A stretch of DNA of 64,000 nt. Source: Pseudomonadales bacterium. GTDB lineage: Bacteria; Pseudomonadota; Gammaproteobacteria; Pseudomonadales; DT-91. A program made the translations under genes and the position numbers. The notes beneath the pieces are model-generated. The model saw nothing but the letters and a program-made list of their open reading frames with translations. It was not told where the DNA came from and ran no database searches. Shown piece by piece: positions 26,862-36,038 of this stretch. The stretch spans positions 62,001 to 126,000 of the forward strand of contig JABSRQ010000010.1 of the NCBI GenBank assembly GCA_013215055.1. Reading direction: 5' to 3'. The stretch's first letter is position 1; each line of letters begins with the position of its first letter.

Positions 26862-28256
26862 ATGACAGAAAAAACCGAATCTACCATGTGGGGCGGCCGC
26901 TTCAACGAGCCAACAGATGCCTTTGTTGCACGCTTCACCGCATCTATTCAATTTGATCAACGTCTGTTTCACCATGATATCAACGGTTCTATCGCCCACG
27001 CGACGATGTTAAAACAAGCGGGCGTTTTAAGCGACGAAGAGCTAAACGACATTAAAACCGGCCTGGAAGAGATTCGCCAGGATGCAATGGCTGGCAATAT
27101 TGAATGGTCCATCGCGCTTGAAGATATTCATATGAATATCGAAAAACGTCTAACTGATAAGATTGGTGTGACCGGTAAAAAATTACATACCGGGCGCTCC
27201 AGAAACGATCAGGTTGCCACCGATATCCGTCTTTATCTGCGTGATGAAATCGACTTTATCGCCACCGAAATTTCACGTTTACAAATAGCAGTGATAGAAC
27301 AGGCCGAAAAAAACAACGCGGCGATTATGCCAGGCTTCACCCATTTACAAACGGCACAGCCTGTGACTTTTGGCCACCATATGCTGGCCTGGAATGAAAT
27401 GCTGGAACGTGATTTCTCCCGCCTACTGGATTGTAGAGCGCGTATGAATCAATGCCCTTTAGGCGCCGCAGCTTTAGCAGGCACCACTTACCCGATTGAT
27501 AGGGCCTTAACCGCCGACCTTCTGGGTTTCGACAAACCCACCGAGAACTCTTTAGACAGCGTTAGCGATAGAGACTTCGCTATAGAGTTCAACGCCTTTG
27601 CCAGTATCTTATTGATGCATTTAAGCCGCTTTTCAGAAGAACTGGTTTTATGGACTTCTGCGCAGTTTAATTTTATCGATTTACCGGATAGATTCTGTAC
27701 CGGTTCATCGATTATGCCGCAGAAGAAAAACCCGGATGTACCCGAATTGGTACGTGGAAAATCAGGCCGTGTCTTTGGTAATTTAACCGCCCTTTTAGTG
27801 CTGATGAAGTCACAGCCATTAGCTTATAACAAAGACAATCAGGAAGACAAAGAGCCTTTATTTGATTCCATAGATACGGTAAAAGATTGCCTTAAAGCCT
27901 TCGCCGATATGATTCCAGCCATAGAAATTGAAGCCGATAGCATGTATGAAGCGGCCAAACGTGGTTTCTCAACCGCCACCGATCTAGCCGATTATTTGGT
28001 TAGAAAAGGCATGCCGTTTCGTGATGCCCATGAAGTGGTCGGTGAATCTGTTGCCTATGGCTTAAAAACCCGCAAAGACTTATCCGAGATGACGTTAGAA
28101 GAACTGCAGAAGTTTTCTGACATTATCGGTGATGATGTTTTTGATGTATTAACGTTGGAAGGATCTGTTGCGGCCAGAGATCATATCGGTGGCACGGCCC
28201 CGGTACAGGTCACTGCAGCGGCTGCAAGAGCCAAGGCCTTGGTTGCTCAACGCTAG
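26862..28256 (+). CDS. argH: Argininosuccinate lyase
   Basis: A 464-residue enzyme of the aspartase/fumarase superfamily for the last step of arginine synthesis. The N-terminus [61 protein letters not shown] and the superfamily signature [19 protein letters not shown] are all present. The start at 26862 gives the family N-terminus; an in-frame ATG 14 codons upstream is unlikely. A strong terminator follows 10 bases after the stop. Confidence 0.98.
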   Translation: MTEKTESTMWGGRFNEPTDAFVARFTASIQFDQRLFHHDINGSIAHATMLKQAGVLSDEELNDIKTGLEEIRQDAMAGNIEWSIALEDIHMNIEKRLTDKIGVTGKKLHTGRSRNDQVATDIRLYLRDEIDFIATEISRLQIAVIEQAEKNNAAIMPGFTHLQTAQPVTFGHHMLAWNEMLERDFSRLLDCRARMNQCPLGAAALAGTTYPIDRALTADLLGFDKPTENSLDSVSDRDFAIEFNAFASILLMHLSRFSEELVLWTSAQFNFIDLPDRFCTGSSIMPQKKNPDVPELVRGKSGRVFGNLTALLVLMKSQPLAYNKDNQEDKEPLFDSIDTVKDCLKAFADMIPAIEIEADSMYEAAKRGFSTATDLADYLVRKGMPFRDAHEVVGESVAYGLKTRKDLSEMTLEELQKFSDIIGDDVFDVLTLEGSVAARDHIGGTAPVQVTAAAARAKALVAQR

Positions 28257-28266
28257 CAAAGCCAAT

Positions 28267-28300
28267 AACAGCGCTATAGCATCTTCTATAGCGCTGTTTT
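28267..28300 (+). terminator. Intrinsic terminator of argH
   Basis: A 13-bp perfect stem, AACAGCGCTATAG (28267-28279) with CTATAGCGCTGTT (28286-28298), a six-base loop and a short run of T. It lies between argH and the convergent DUF1631 gene. Confidence 0.85.
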
Positions 28301-28310
28301 AAGCCCTTGA

Positions 28311-30341
28311 TCATGCGGCTCTAATTGCAGTAATCACCGATTCCAACGCCTTATCAAACATCAATGAACGCTCTAATACCGTAAAGTTGTGTTGTTTTAT
28401 TTGTGTATATATTTGCCGGGAATTAAAACTATCGGATTTTGTGCCGTTTCTGTGCACCAGAATATACGTATCGGTATGTTTGATATATGCGGCGATTTTA
28501 ACTTTTTCGCCTTCGCTCTGGCGGTGATCAATCAGCCAACTACCGACGGTTAATTGATTTTGTAACTGTTCGATCTGCTCATCGGTTAATTCAATATCAA
28601 TAGATTCGGATGTGGGCTTTTCAACACTGCGCAGTTCTGCCTTAGCAATTTTTTTAGCTGCCGGTCCAACCAGCTCTATAATCGTTTTTAACAGCGTATT
28701 AACATCCGCGTTCTCCATACCGGTGTTTAACATCATTTTTTTCATCGCCGCCAGGGCTTTGTTTTTATCGGCTTTTGCGTGGCTATTAAAATTAAGCATC
28801 AGCAGTTTTTCGCTAATCAGCGCATTACGCCATTCATCATTACGCTGATTATCGTATTTATTGTGGATATAAAATAACACCTGCTGCCAATGTTGCTGTA
28901 AAAAACAATCCACGGCGGCGGGTAATTGATAGATACCAAAGGTGATTTCTGTATGTTGCTGAGCTTCTTGTTTGGCCCTATCTACCCGGGCTTTGGCTTT
29001 CTCGGTAGTGACGATTCGTGATTCAATCATTTCTACACGTAACTTATGTTTTTTATAAAACTGATTAAAATCGTGAATGGCCTGATTAAAAACGCTATAG
29101 CTGCCATCAAAGTTTTTATTCACCTGAGCTATAAGTTGAGCCAGTTTAATATATAAAAAATCTTTCTCAGGGACTTTATCCGGAGCCCAGCTTAAACCCT
29201 GTTCAACAACCAAATCTAATAGCAGTTGCGCCGGATTACCGGAATCGGCAAAGAAATTTTTATCCAGAATCGCCGTTTTTAATAATGGTACCTGTAACAG
29301 TTCAATTAACGCCATAATCGCAGCCGCGATATGTTGATTATTGTATAAATCCTCAAATAGTAGCGACATCATGCTGATGCTATTGGCATTGCTTTTACCC
29401 ACTCGGAATTCGCTTAGCCCAGTGTTCTGTTGCAATTGTTTGGCCAATGTCAGCTCACTGCGCGGCTGCAGATAACCCTCGTCACTTTGGCTTTGATAAA
29501 GCTGCGAGATGGCCGCCAATAACTCTTCTTTACTGGCATCCGGTGCCATTATGTTCACATCCAGCACGTGTTCCGATGCACTTGGTGGAATATGTATATG
29601 CTCTAATAGCTCGTCCATCTTCGGCGGCAGCGGATTACCTTCATCATCCAGGGTCAGGTTTTGATTGATGCTACTTAATAAATTATTGCGTTTTATCGCC
29701 GCCTTGACCTTTTCACGTTTAGACCTAAATCGGGCCCGACCATCACTTTCATCCAGATGCTCACAAATGCGCTGGTCAATAAACGTATTATTAGCATCCA
29801 ATAAATAATCATTATAGTGCTTATACAACATCGCCAGCACACGCCGAAAAAAGCCCACTTTATGCTCGGTATGCAGCTCAATAACACGAATAGCCTCCTG
29901 CAGAGCCTGACACAATTGCTGTGGACCAAGAGGTAAATCTTCATCTTCCAGTTGTTGATCGGTGACATGTTCAAATCGAATGGTTAATAACGCCAGGTTA
30001 ATCCCCCCTAATACCTGAGCTTTTTCAATAAAAGCATCGCTGGCGAGTTTAAATGCCTGCTCCTCTTTATCCACCAGGGCCAGCTCTTCAATCTGATGCT
30101 GAACCTCACCGATGATGCCGCGATGAATATGACAGGGTTCTTCGGTCATCAGTCTATGAAAGCGTTGCTGAAATTGCTGTTTTAAACCTTTTTTAATCAG
30201 TGGTATCTGCTGAATTAAGGCTTTATTGACTTTGATTTCAGGGTGTTTGCAGATATCGGATAACAGCCGATACACAGCATTTAAACTCTGCTGCTGTAAT
30301 ACGTCTATGCAGGCTGGAATAGGGGTAAAAGACATGTTCAT
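28311..30341 (-). CDS. DUF1631 family protein
   Basis: A large helical cytoplasmic protein (about 676 residues) matching the DUF1631 pattern, a gammaproteobacterial family of unknown function sometimes misnamed thymidine phosphorylase. It lacks signal peptide and membrane helices. The C-terminal segment VGSWLIDHRQSEGEKVKIAA with ILVHRNGTKSDSFNSRQIYT and ERSLMFDKALESVI is the most characteristic part. The start is uncertain: ATG at 30341 or 30335, or TTG at 30353. The next gene upstream on the same strand, 58 bases away, is a c-di-GMP protein; whether they are linked is unknown. Confidence 0.75.
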   Translation of the reverse strand: MNMSFTPIPACIDVLQQQSLNAVYRLLSDICKHPEIKVNKALIQQIPLIKKGLKQQFQQRFHRLMTEEPCHIHRGIIGEVQHQIEELALVDKEEQAFKLASDAFIEKAQVLGGINLALLTIRFEHVTDQQLEDEDLPLGPQQLCQALQEAIRVIELHTEHKVGFFRRVLAMLYKHYNDYLLDANNTFIDQRICEHLDESDGRARFRSKREKVKAAIKRNNLLSSINQNLTLDDEGNPLPPKMDELLEHIHIPPSASEHVLDVNIMAPDASKEELLAAISQLYQSQSDEGYLQPRSELTLAKQLQQNTGLSEFRVGKSNANSISMMSLLFEDLYNNQHIAAAIMALIELLQVPLLKTAILDKNFFADSGNPAQLLLDLVVEQGLSWAPDKVPEKDFLYIKLAQLIAQVNKNFDGSYSVFNQAIHDFNQFYKKHKLRVEMIESRIVTTEKAKARVDRAKQEAQQHTEITFGIYQLPAAVDCFLQQHWQQVLFYIHNKYDNQRNDEWRNALISEKLLMLNFNSHAKADKNKALAAMKKMMLNTGMENADVNTLLKTIIELVGPAAKKIAKAELRSVEKPTSESIDIELTDEQIEQLQNQLTVGSWLIDHRQSEGEKVKIAAYIKHTDTYILVHRNGTKSDSFNSRQIYTQIKQHNFTVLERSLMFDKALESVITAIRAA

Positions 30342-30399
30342 AACATTTAGCAATTAATAGTAGTTGCTTAAAGCATAGATGATTATGAGAGTTTGAAGT

Positions 30400-32115
30400 T
30401 TAATCGACCGATAAAACCACTTTTTTGGATTCATGATTTTCTATATACGCCTGAACCTCTTCTGCAGGCATGGCCTTGCTAAACAAAAAACCTTGCACTC
30501 GCAGGCAGCTGGTTGTCATCAATAAGTTCAACTGATCTTGTCGCTCTATGCCTTCTGCAACCACATCACAGCCAAAGCTGCTGGCAATGCCCATGATCGC
30601 ATCCACGATACGCCATTGGTTGACATCCCTATCCAATAGATGGATAAACTGCCTATCTATTTTTAACTCATCAATCGGTAAACGGTTTAAATAGGCCAGC
30701 GACATCATGCCGGTGGCAAAATCATCGATGGAGATACGCACCCCTAATGCATGTAATGACGATAACATCGCCGTAGAAAAGCCGATATCTTCGCTGATCA
30801 GCGCATCAGAGAATTCAAGCGTCAAGGTATTTGGCGCTATTTCAGAGTGTGCTAAAGCTTGCTCTACCACCGTTGCCAGGCTGCCATCAGAGAAATGTCG
30901 GGGGAACACATTGATCGCGATATTATGTGTCGCAACACCTTGATTTTGCCATGCTTTAATCTGTTCACAGGCTTTATTGATCACCCAGCCTCCAACCTCT
31001 ACTCCCAAGCCCAACTCTTCAATCGATCGCATAAACGCCGATGGCATCAAACGCCCTCTTTCCGGATGATTCCAACGCAGCAAGGCCTCAAAGCCCTTTA
31101 ACTGCATGTCTCTGGCATCAAACTTGGGCTGAAAATCCAACATAAACTCATTATTAGCAACCGCAGAACATAGATGTTTCTCAATATCTTCACGTTGCGT
31201 CGCTCGTTTATGCATATCCCTAGTAAAATATTGATAGTGGTTCTTGCCTGAATTTTTTGCATGATACATCGCGGCATCGGCATTTTTGATTAAATCGACA
31301 CCACTGAGTCCATCTTCAGGATACAGTGCAATGCCAATGCTGACACCGACGCAGATAGACTGCCCTTCAATAAAAAAGGCTCGATTCAGGGTTTTTATAA
31401 TTTTATTGGCGATATGGCTGGAAGCCGACTCGGCCGCCACCTTATCCGGTAGTGCATTGATTAATAATGTAAATTCATCACCACCCATTCTCGCTACGGT
31501 ATCATCGCTGCGGATACAGCTTTGCAGACGTCTGGAAACCTCGGTTAATAAACGGTCACCCACCGCATGCCCAAAGCTATCATTAACCGCCTTAAATCCA
31601 TCTAAATCGAGGAATAACACGGCCAAATAATGACGATTTCGATTTCCTGTGTGTAAAGCCTGCACCAGCCTGTCTTCAAATAAAGAGCGGTTAGGCAAGC
31701 GGGTTAGCGGATCATAATAGGCCAGCTTACGAATGTTTTCTTCATCATGTTTGGCTTTGGTGATATCCCTAAACGCGGTGATTAAGCCCTGGAATATGCC
31801 CTGTTCATTATGCACCGATGAAATCATCATCCAGGCTAAAAAAGCTTCACCGTTTTCTCTGCGGCTAACCAACTCGCCCTCCCAATGATCATGCTCTGTC
31901 AGGGCAGGTTGAATATCTTTGAGGAAATTGACATCATGCCATCCGGCACTGATTTTTGAAGGTTTTTTACCTAATACAACCGCAGTTTTATAACCGGTAA
32001 TATCACAAAAAGCCTTATTAACCTGCACGATTGCACCGGTTTGATCGGTAATATAAATACCATCCAGGCTGTTCTCAAATACCTTGCTGGCCAAATGTAG
32101 GTTGGCTTCTAGCAT
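30400..32115 (-). CDS. PAS-GGDEF-EAL cyclic-di-GMP protein
   Basis: A 571-residue soluble protein with a PAS domain (about 5-125), GGDEF domain (about 130-295) and EAL domain (about 310-560). The cyclase motif GGDEF (211-215) is intact, with an inhibitory I-site RSDD at 202-205. The EAL motif (343-345), the metal Asp pair D464/D465, LKIDRQF, AEGIE and QGF are present, but loop 6 reads DDFATGMMSL where active enzymes usually have DDFGTGYSSL, and the LTLEFSD segment is also altered. Cyclase activity is likely; phosphodiesterase activity is uncertain. AGGAAG precedes the ATG. Confidence 0.93.
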   Translation of the reverse strand: MLEANLHLASKVFENSLDGIYITDQTGAIVQVNKAFCDITGYKTAVVLGKKPSKISAGWHDVNFLKDIQPALTEHDHWEGELVSRRENGEAFLAWMMISSVHNEQGIFQGLITAFRDITKAKHDEENIRKLAYYDPLTRLPNRSLFEDRLVQALHTGNRNRHYLAVLFLDLDGFKAVNDSFGHAVGDRLLTEVSRRLQSCIRSDDTVARMGGDEFTLLINALPDKVAAESASSHIANKIIKTLNRAFFIEGQSICVGVSIGIALYPEDGLSGVDLIKNADAAMYHAKNSGKNHYQYFTRDMHKRATQREDIEKHLCSAVANNEFMLDFQPKFDARDMQLKGFEALLRWNHPERGRLMPSAFMRSIEELGLGVEVGGWVINKACEQIKAWQNQGVATHNIAINVFPRHFSDGSLATVVEQALAHSEIAPNTLTLEFSDALISEDIGFSTAMLSSLHALGVRISIDDFATGMMSLAYLNRLPIDELKIDRQFIHLLDRDVNQWRIVDAIMGIASSFGCDVVAEGIERQDQLNLLMTTSCLRVQGFLFSKAMPAEEVQAYIENHESKKVVLSVD

Positions 32116-32310
32116 GCTCTTATACTTCCTAGTTTAAACGTCATCCCTTACTTAGATGCAAGTCTAGTACATAATTACATTTTGCTGATTATTTTTTAAT
32201 TAAATGGGCATATAAACAGATTTAACGGCTGCAGATTGATTCTGAGAAATGTTTTCAGTATGGTCGCATCAACTTAACTTTTGAAGATAACAGCGCTAGA
32301 AGGTTTTCTC

Positions 32311-33975
32311 ATGGCTCAATATGTTTACACCATGAACCGCGTCAGCAAAGTGGTTCCTCCTAAAAAACACATCCTTAAAGATATTTCCCTGTCTTTTTTC
32401 CCCGGCGCAAAAATTGGTGTTCTGGGTTTAAACGGCTCAGGTAAGTCATCACTTTTACGCATTATGGCCGGCGTTGATACCGAATATGACGGTGAAGCCC
32501 GCCCCATGCCCGGGCTTAATATCGGTTATTTAGAACAGGAACCTCAGTTAAACCCCGACAAAGATGTACGTGGCAATGTTGAAGAAGGCATGAGCGAGGC
32601 CGTTAATGCATTACAAGAACTAGACGACGTGTATGCCGCTTACGCTGAAGAAGATGCCGATTTTGATGCCTTAGCCAAAAAGCAGGCCAAATGTGAAGAT
32701 ATTATTCATGCCTGGGATGCCCATAACCTCGAAAACCAATTAGAAAAGGCCGCCGATGCGCTGCGCCTGCCACCCTGGGACGCCGATGTCACCACACTCT
32801 CTGGCGGGGAAAAGCGCCGGGTTGCCTTGTGTCGCCTGTTATTGAGTAAACCCGATATGTTATTACTCGATGAGCCAACCAACCATTTGGATGCAATCTC
32901 GGTTGCGTGGCTGGAACACTTTTTGTGTAACTTCCCCGGCACCGTTGTGGCCATCACCCATGATAGATATTTCCTGGATAACGCCGCACAGTGGATTCTG
33001 GAATTAGACCGTGGATTAGGTTACCCGTTTGAAGGTAATTATTCCGCCTGGCTGGAAGCCAAGGAACAGCGCCTGGAGAGAGAAGCCAAAACCGAAAGTT
33101 CACTTCAGAAGACGATTAAATCGGAATTGGAATGGGTTCGCAGTGGTAGCAAGGGCCGCCATACCAAAAGCAAGGCACGTTTATCCCGCTTTGATGAACT
33201 TAACTCCAGTGATTTCCAGGCACGGAACGAAACCAACGAGATCTATATCCCACCTGGCCCACGTTTAGGGGATTTAGTGATTGAATTAAATAACGTCAAC
33301 AAAAGTTATGGTGACAGGGCCTTAATCAAAGATCTCAGTGTCAACATCCCCAAGGGCAGTATCGTCGGCATTGTGGGTGGTAATGGCGCGGGTAAATCTA
33401 CCCTGTTTAAGATGCTGACCGGCGAGGAACAGCCCGATAGTGGTGAAGTACGTTTAGGTGATACGGTAAAACTGGCTTATGTGGACCAATCTCGTGATGA
33501 ACTTGATGGTTCCAAGACCGTATGGCAGGAAATCTCCGATGACCAGGACATGTTGACCATCGGTAATTATCAGGTCAGCTCCAGATCGTATTGTGGCCGT
33601 TTCAACTTCAAAGGTGAATCCCAGCAAAAATATGTCAAAGACCTTTCTGGTGGTGAACGTAACCGCCTGCATTTAGCTAAATTGTTAAAACAAGGGGCCA
33701 ATGTTCTGCTGCTGGATGAACCCACCAATGATCTGGATGTAGAAACCTTACGTGCGCTGGAAGATGCCATTCTGGCATTCCCTGGCTGTGCTATAGTTAT
33801 ATCACATGATCGCTGGTTTTTAGATAGAATCGCCACGCATATACTCGGGTATGAAGATGATGGCACGGTGTTATTCCACGAAGGCAACTACTCCGACTAT
33901 GAAGCCGATAGAATTGCCCGATTAGGTGATGCCGCCCTGATACCCACACGTATCAAGCATCAAAAACTCAGCTAA
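32311..33975 (+). CDS. ettA: EttA, energy-dependent translational throttle (ABC-F ATPase)
   Basis: A 554-residue ABC-F protein that binds the ribosomal E site and gates translation according to ATP/ADP ratio. Two ABC cassettes carry Walker A GLNGSGKSS and GGNGAGKST, signatures LSGGEKRRVALCRLLL and LSGGERNRLHLAKLL, and Walker B LLLDEPTNHLDA and LLLDEPTNDLDV. The linker contains ELEWVRSGSKGRHTKSKAR. I start at ATG 32311 (MAQYVYTMNRVSKVVPPKKH), preceded by AGAAGG, which matches E. coli EttA; the TTG at 32281 adds ten unlike residues. Confidence 0.97.
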   Translation: MAQYVYTMNRVSKVVPPKKHILKDISLSFFPGAKIGVLGLNGSGKSSLLRIMAGVDTEYDGEARPMPGLNIGYLEQEPQLNPDKDVRGNVEEGMSEAVNALQELDDVYAAYAEEDADFDALAKKQAKCEDIIHAWDAHNLENQLEKAADALRLPPWDADVTTLSGGEKRRVALCRLLLSKPDMLLLDEPTNHLDAISVAWLEHFLCNFPGTVVAITHDRYFLDNAAQWILELDRGLGYPFEGNYSAWLEAKEQRLEREAKTESSLQKTIKSELEWVRSGSKGRHTKSKARLSRFDELNSSDFQARNETNEIYIPPGPRLGDLVIELNNVNKSYGDRALIKDLSVNIPKGSIVGIVGGNGAGKSTLFKMLTGEEQPDSGEVRLGDTVKLAYVDQSRDELDGSKTVWQEISDDQDMLTIGNYQVSSRSYCGRFNFKGESQQKYVKDLSGGERNRLHLAKLLKQGANVLLLDEPTNDLDVETLRALEDAILAFPGCAIVISHDRWFLDRIATHILGYEDDGTVLFHEGNYSDYEADRIARLGDAALIPTRIKHQKLS

Positions 33976-34011
33976 GATCAGGGGTTAATAAGCGAATCAA
34001 AGGGTGAAAAC

Positions 34012-34392
34012 ATGACAACAGCTGGAAGTGATACAAGCGGCATTGAAAAACGCCAATTTACACGGATCAGTTTTGATTCGCCCATTCAGATTGAACAGGG
34101 TGGAAAACTGTTTGAATCTGAGGTGGTGGATATATCCCTCAAAGGCATCTTGATCAAAGATGCCTTTGACACACTGCAACATGATAAAAGCACACAGTTA
34201 TCCATTCACTTGGCTAATGAAACCGATATCAATATGTTAGCCCAATGGGACCACAGCAATAATGGCTGCAGTGGCTTCCACTGGACCAAATTAGATATTG
34301 AAAGCATGATGCATCTACGGCGTTTATTAGAGTTAAATAACGGCGATACAGAATTGATGGAACGAGAGCTAAATCAACTCAGCCATCATTAA
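34012..34392 (+). CDS. Single-domain PilZ c-di-GMP receptor
   Basis: A 126-residue stand-alone PilZ domain. Both c-di-GMP-binding motifs are intact: RQFTR (residues 14-18, RxxxR) and DISLKG (40-45, DxSxxG), followed by a beta-barrel ending in a helix. The effector target cannot be told from sequence; in this pilus-rich neighbourhood motility control is plausible. It begins 36 bases after ettA and its stop overlaps the convergent radA stop by four bases. Confidence 0.92.
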   Translation: MTTAGSDTSGIEKRQFTRISFDSPIQIEQGGKLFESEVVDISLKGILIKDAFDTLQHDKSTQLSIHLANETDINMLAQWDHSNNGCSGFHWTKLDIESMMHLRRLLELNNGDTELMERELNQLSHH

Positions 34393-35750
34393 ATCGCCTC
34401 AATAGCATCGGCCAACTGCTCAACCGCAACAATTTCCAAGCCTGTAATCGCCGCTTTAGGTGCATTGGCTAACGGAATAATCGCGCGTTTAAAACCATGT
34501 TTGGCCGCCTCAATCATACGCTCCTGACCATTGGCAACCGGGCGTACCTCACCTGCCAGACCCAGCTCCCCAATAATCACAACATCCTGAGCGATGACCT
34601 GATTACGTAAGCTGGATACAATCGCCAGCATAACGGCTAAATCCACAGATGTTTCCAGCGCTTTGATGCCACCCACCACATTGATAAACACATCTTGATC
34701 GGCCGCCATAATGCCGCCGTGTTTATGTAAAATAGCGAGTAACATCGTTAAACGGGTTTGATCTACTCCCACTGCCAAACGCTGTGGCATGCCAAACTGA
34801 CATTCATCCACCAAGGCCTGAATCTCCACCAGCAATGGCCGGGTGCCCTCCCATAACACAGTGACCGCCGAGCCCGGATTAGGCTGCTGTGCCTGCGATA
34901 AAAATATCGCTGACGGGTTTTTCAGCTCTTTTAAACCTTTATCCGTCATCGCAAAAACACCAATTTCATTCACCGCACCAAAGCGATTTTTACTGCTGCG
35001 TAAGGTTCGGTAACGGCTATCATTATTACCCTCTAACATGATAGACGTGTCGACCATATGCTCCAGCACTTTAGGGCCAGCCAAACTACCCTCCTTGGTC
35101 ACATGGCCAACCAGAATAAGAATACATCCGGTTTGCTTGGCAAAGCGGGTCAGATAAGCTGCCGATTCTTTAACCTGAGAAACCGAACCCGGTGCCGAGC
35201 TATTCTGTAAATCTTGCATCACCTGTATCGAATCTATCACCAATACGGCAGGTTGATATTCACCGGCAATTTTGCAAATCTGGGCGACATCGGTTTCTGT
35301 TAACATCTGTAATTGATCGCAGGTCAAACACAAACGCTGGGCCCGCATCGCTATTTGCGCCAACGATTCCTCCCCTGAAACATAGAGTGCTTTATGCTGC
35401 GTAGAGAGTAGCGCCAACATCTGCAATAACAGCGTCGATTTACCCGCGCCGGGATGCCCACCCATCAATACAGCCGAACCATGTACCAGCCCACCACCCA
35501 AGACCCGATCAAGTTCGCTGATACCGGTAGAAATTCTCGGTAGTGCTTTGATATCCACCGACGCTAAATCCTGTAATTGATTATTCGTAGTTCCCGCATA
35601 GACCTTAAACTGCTGGCTGGTATTTTTTTTGGCGGTTAAATCAATCTCGGTCAGGCTATTCCACTCTTTACACTCAATACATTGGCCCTGCCATTTTCGA
35701 TGCTCACAGCCACATTCCATGCAAACAAAGGCTTTCTGTGATTTTGCCAT
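34389..35750 (-). CDS. radA: RadA/Sms DNA repair ATPase
   Basis: A 453-residue branch-migration protein for homologous recombination. An N-terminal zinc finger (CMECG and CIEC with WQGQC between), a RecA-like core with Walker A GGHPGAGKST, the RadA-specific SSKNRFGAVNEIG motif, and a C-terminal Lon-protease-like domain (VFINVVGGIKALETSVDLA) are all visible in the normal order. Length is typical. It is read convergently with the PilZ gene and divergently from the PIN-PhoH gene. Confidence 0.97.
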   Translation of the reverse strand: MAKSQKAFVCMECGCEHRKWQGQCIECKEWNSLTEIDLTAKKNTSQQFKVYAGTTNNQLQDLASVDIKALPRISTGISELDRVLGGGLVHGSAVLMGGHPGAGKSTLLLQMLALLSTQHKALYVSGEESLAQIAMRAQRLCLTCDQLQMLTETDVAQICKIAGEYQPAVLVIDSIQVMQDLQNSSAPGSVSQVKESAAYLTRFAKQTGCILILVGHVTKEGSLAGPKVLEHMVDTSIMLEGNNDSRYRTLRSSKNRFGAVNEIGVFAMTDKGLKELKNPSAIFLSQAQQPNPGSAVTVLWEGTRPLLVEIQALVDECQFGMPQRLAVGVDQTRLTMLLAILHKHGGIMAADQDVFINVVGGIKALETSVDLAVMLAIVSSLRNQVIAQDVVIIGELGLAGEVRPVANGQERMIEAAKHGFKRAIIPLANAPKAAITGLEIVAVEQLADAIEAI

Positions 35751-35925
35751 AGGGCTTTTTTCTCTTATTTTTTATCGATCTATATATATCAACAATGTGT
35801 AATATAACTTTAACTAATAACGGCTGTTTCTTAAATGTTTCTTCTACTATGCTGAATATATAGGACGTTAATCTGAGGCTGCCGTTATTTATAAAGCCAG
35901 ATATTCATCAGAGCAACCACACTGC

Positions 35926-36030
35926 CTTGTCGGCACTTCCCCCAAGACCGGCAACCTACGATTCTTTAGCCTTAAAAAACATCCCCCCGATTTCTTGCAG
36001 ATACACATTCCCCCCCTGAAAAACAAAAGG
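35926..36030 (+). promoter_or_regulatory. C-tract-rich, structured leader before the PIN-PhoH gene
   Basis: Upstream of the PhoH-like gene the plus strand has three C runs (35939-35943, 35983-35988, 36010-36016) in an otherwise AT-rich context. It also has a possible hairpin formed by GTCGG and CCGGC around the first run. C-rich, G-poor RNA of this type can load Rho or bind a regulator. It matches no riboswitch I recognise. AAAAGG ahead of the ATG at 36039 is the ribosome site. Confidence 0.3.
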
Positions 36031-36038
36031 ATGGCCCT

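Noticed and set aside
26804-28298. Shared ATAGCGCTAT in the algZ/argH palindrome and the argH terminator as a repeat family
   Set aside because: Only ten bases are shared and both are self-complementary by nature; no third copy was noticed.
35926-36030. Cyclic-di-GMP (GEMM) or other known riboswitch before the PIN-PhoH gene
   Set aside because: The conserved GEMM core and tetraloop-receptor elements are not present; only a short stem and C runs can be supported.
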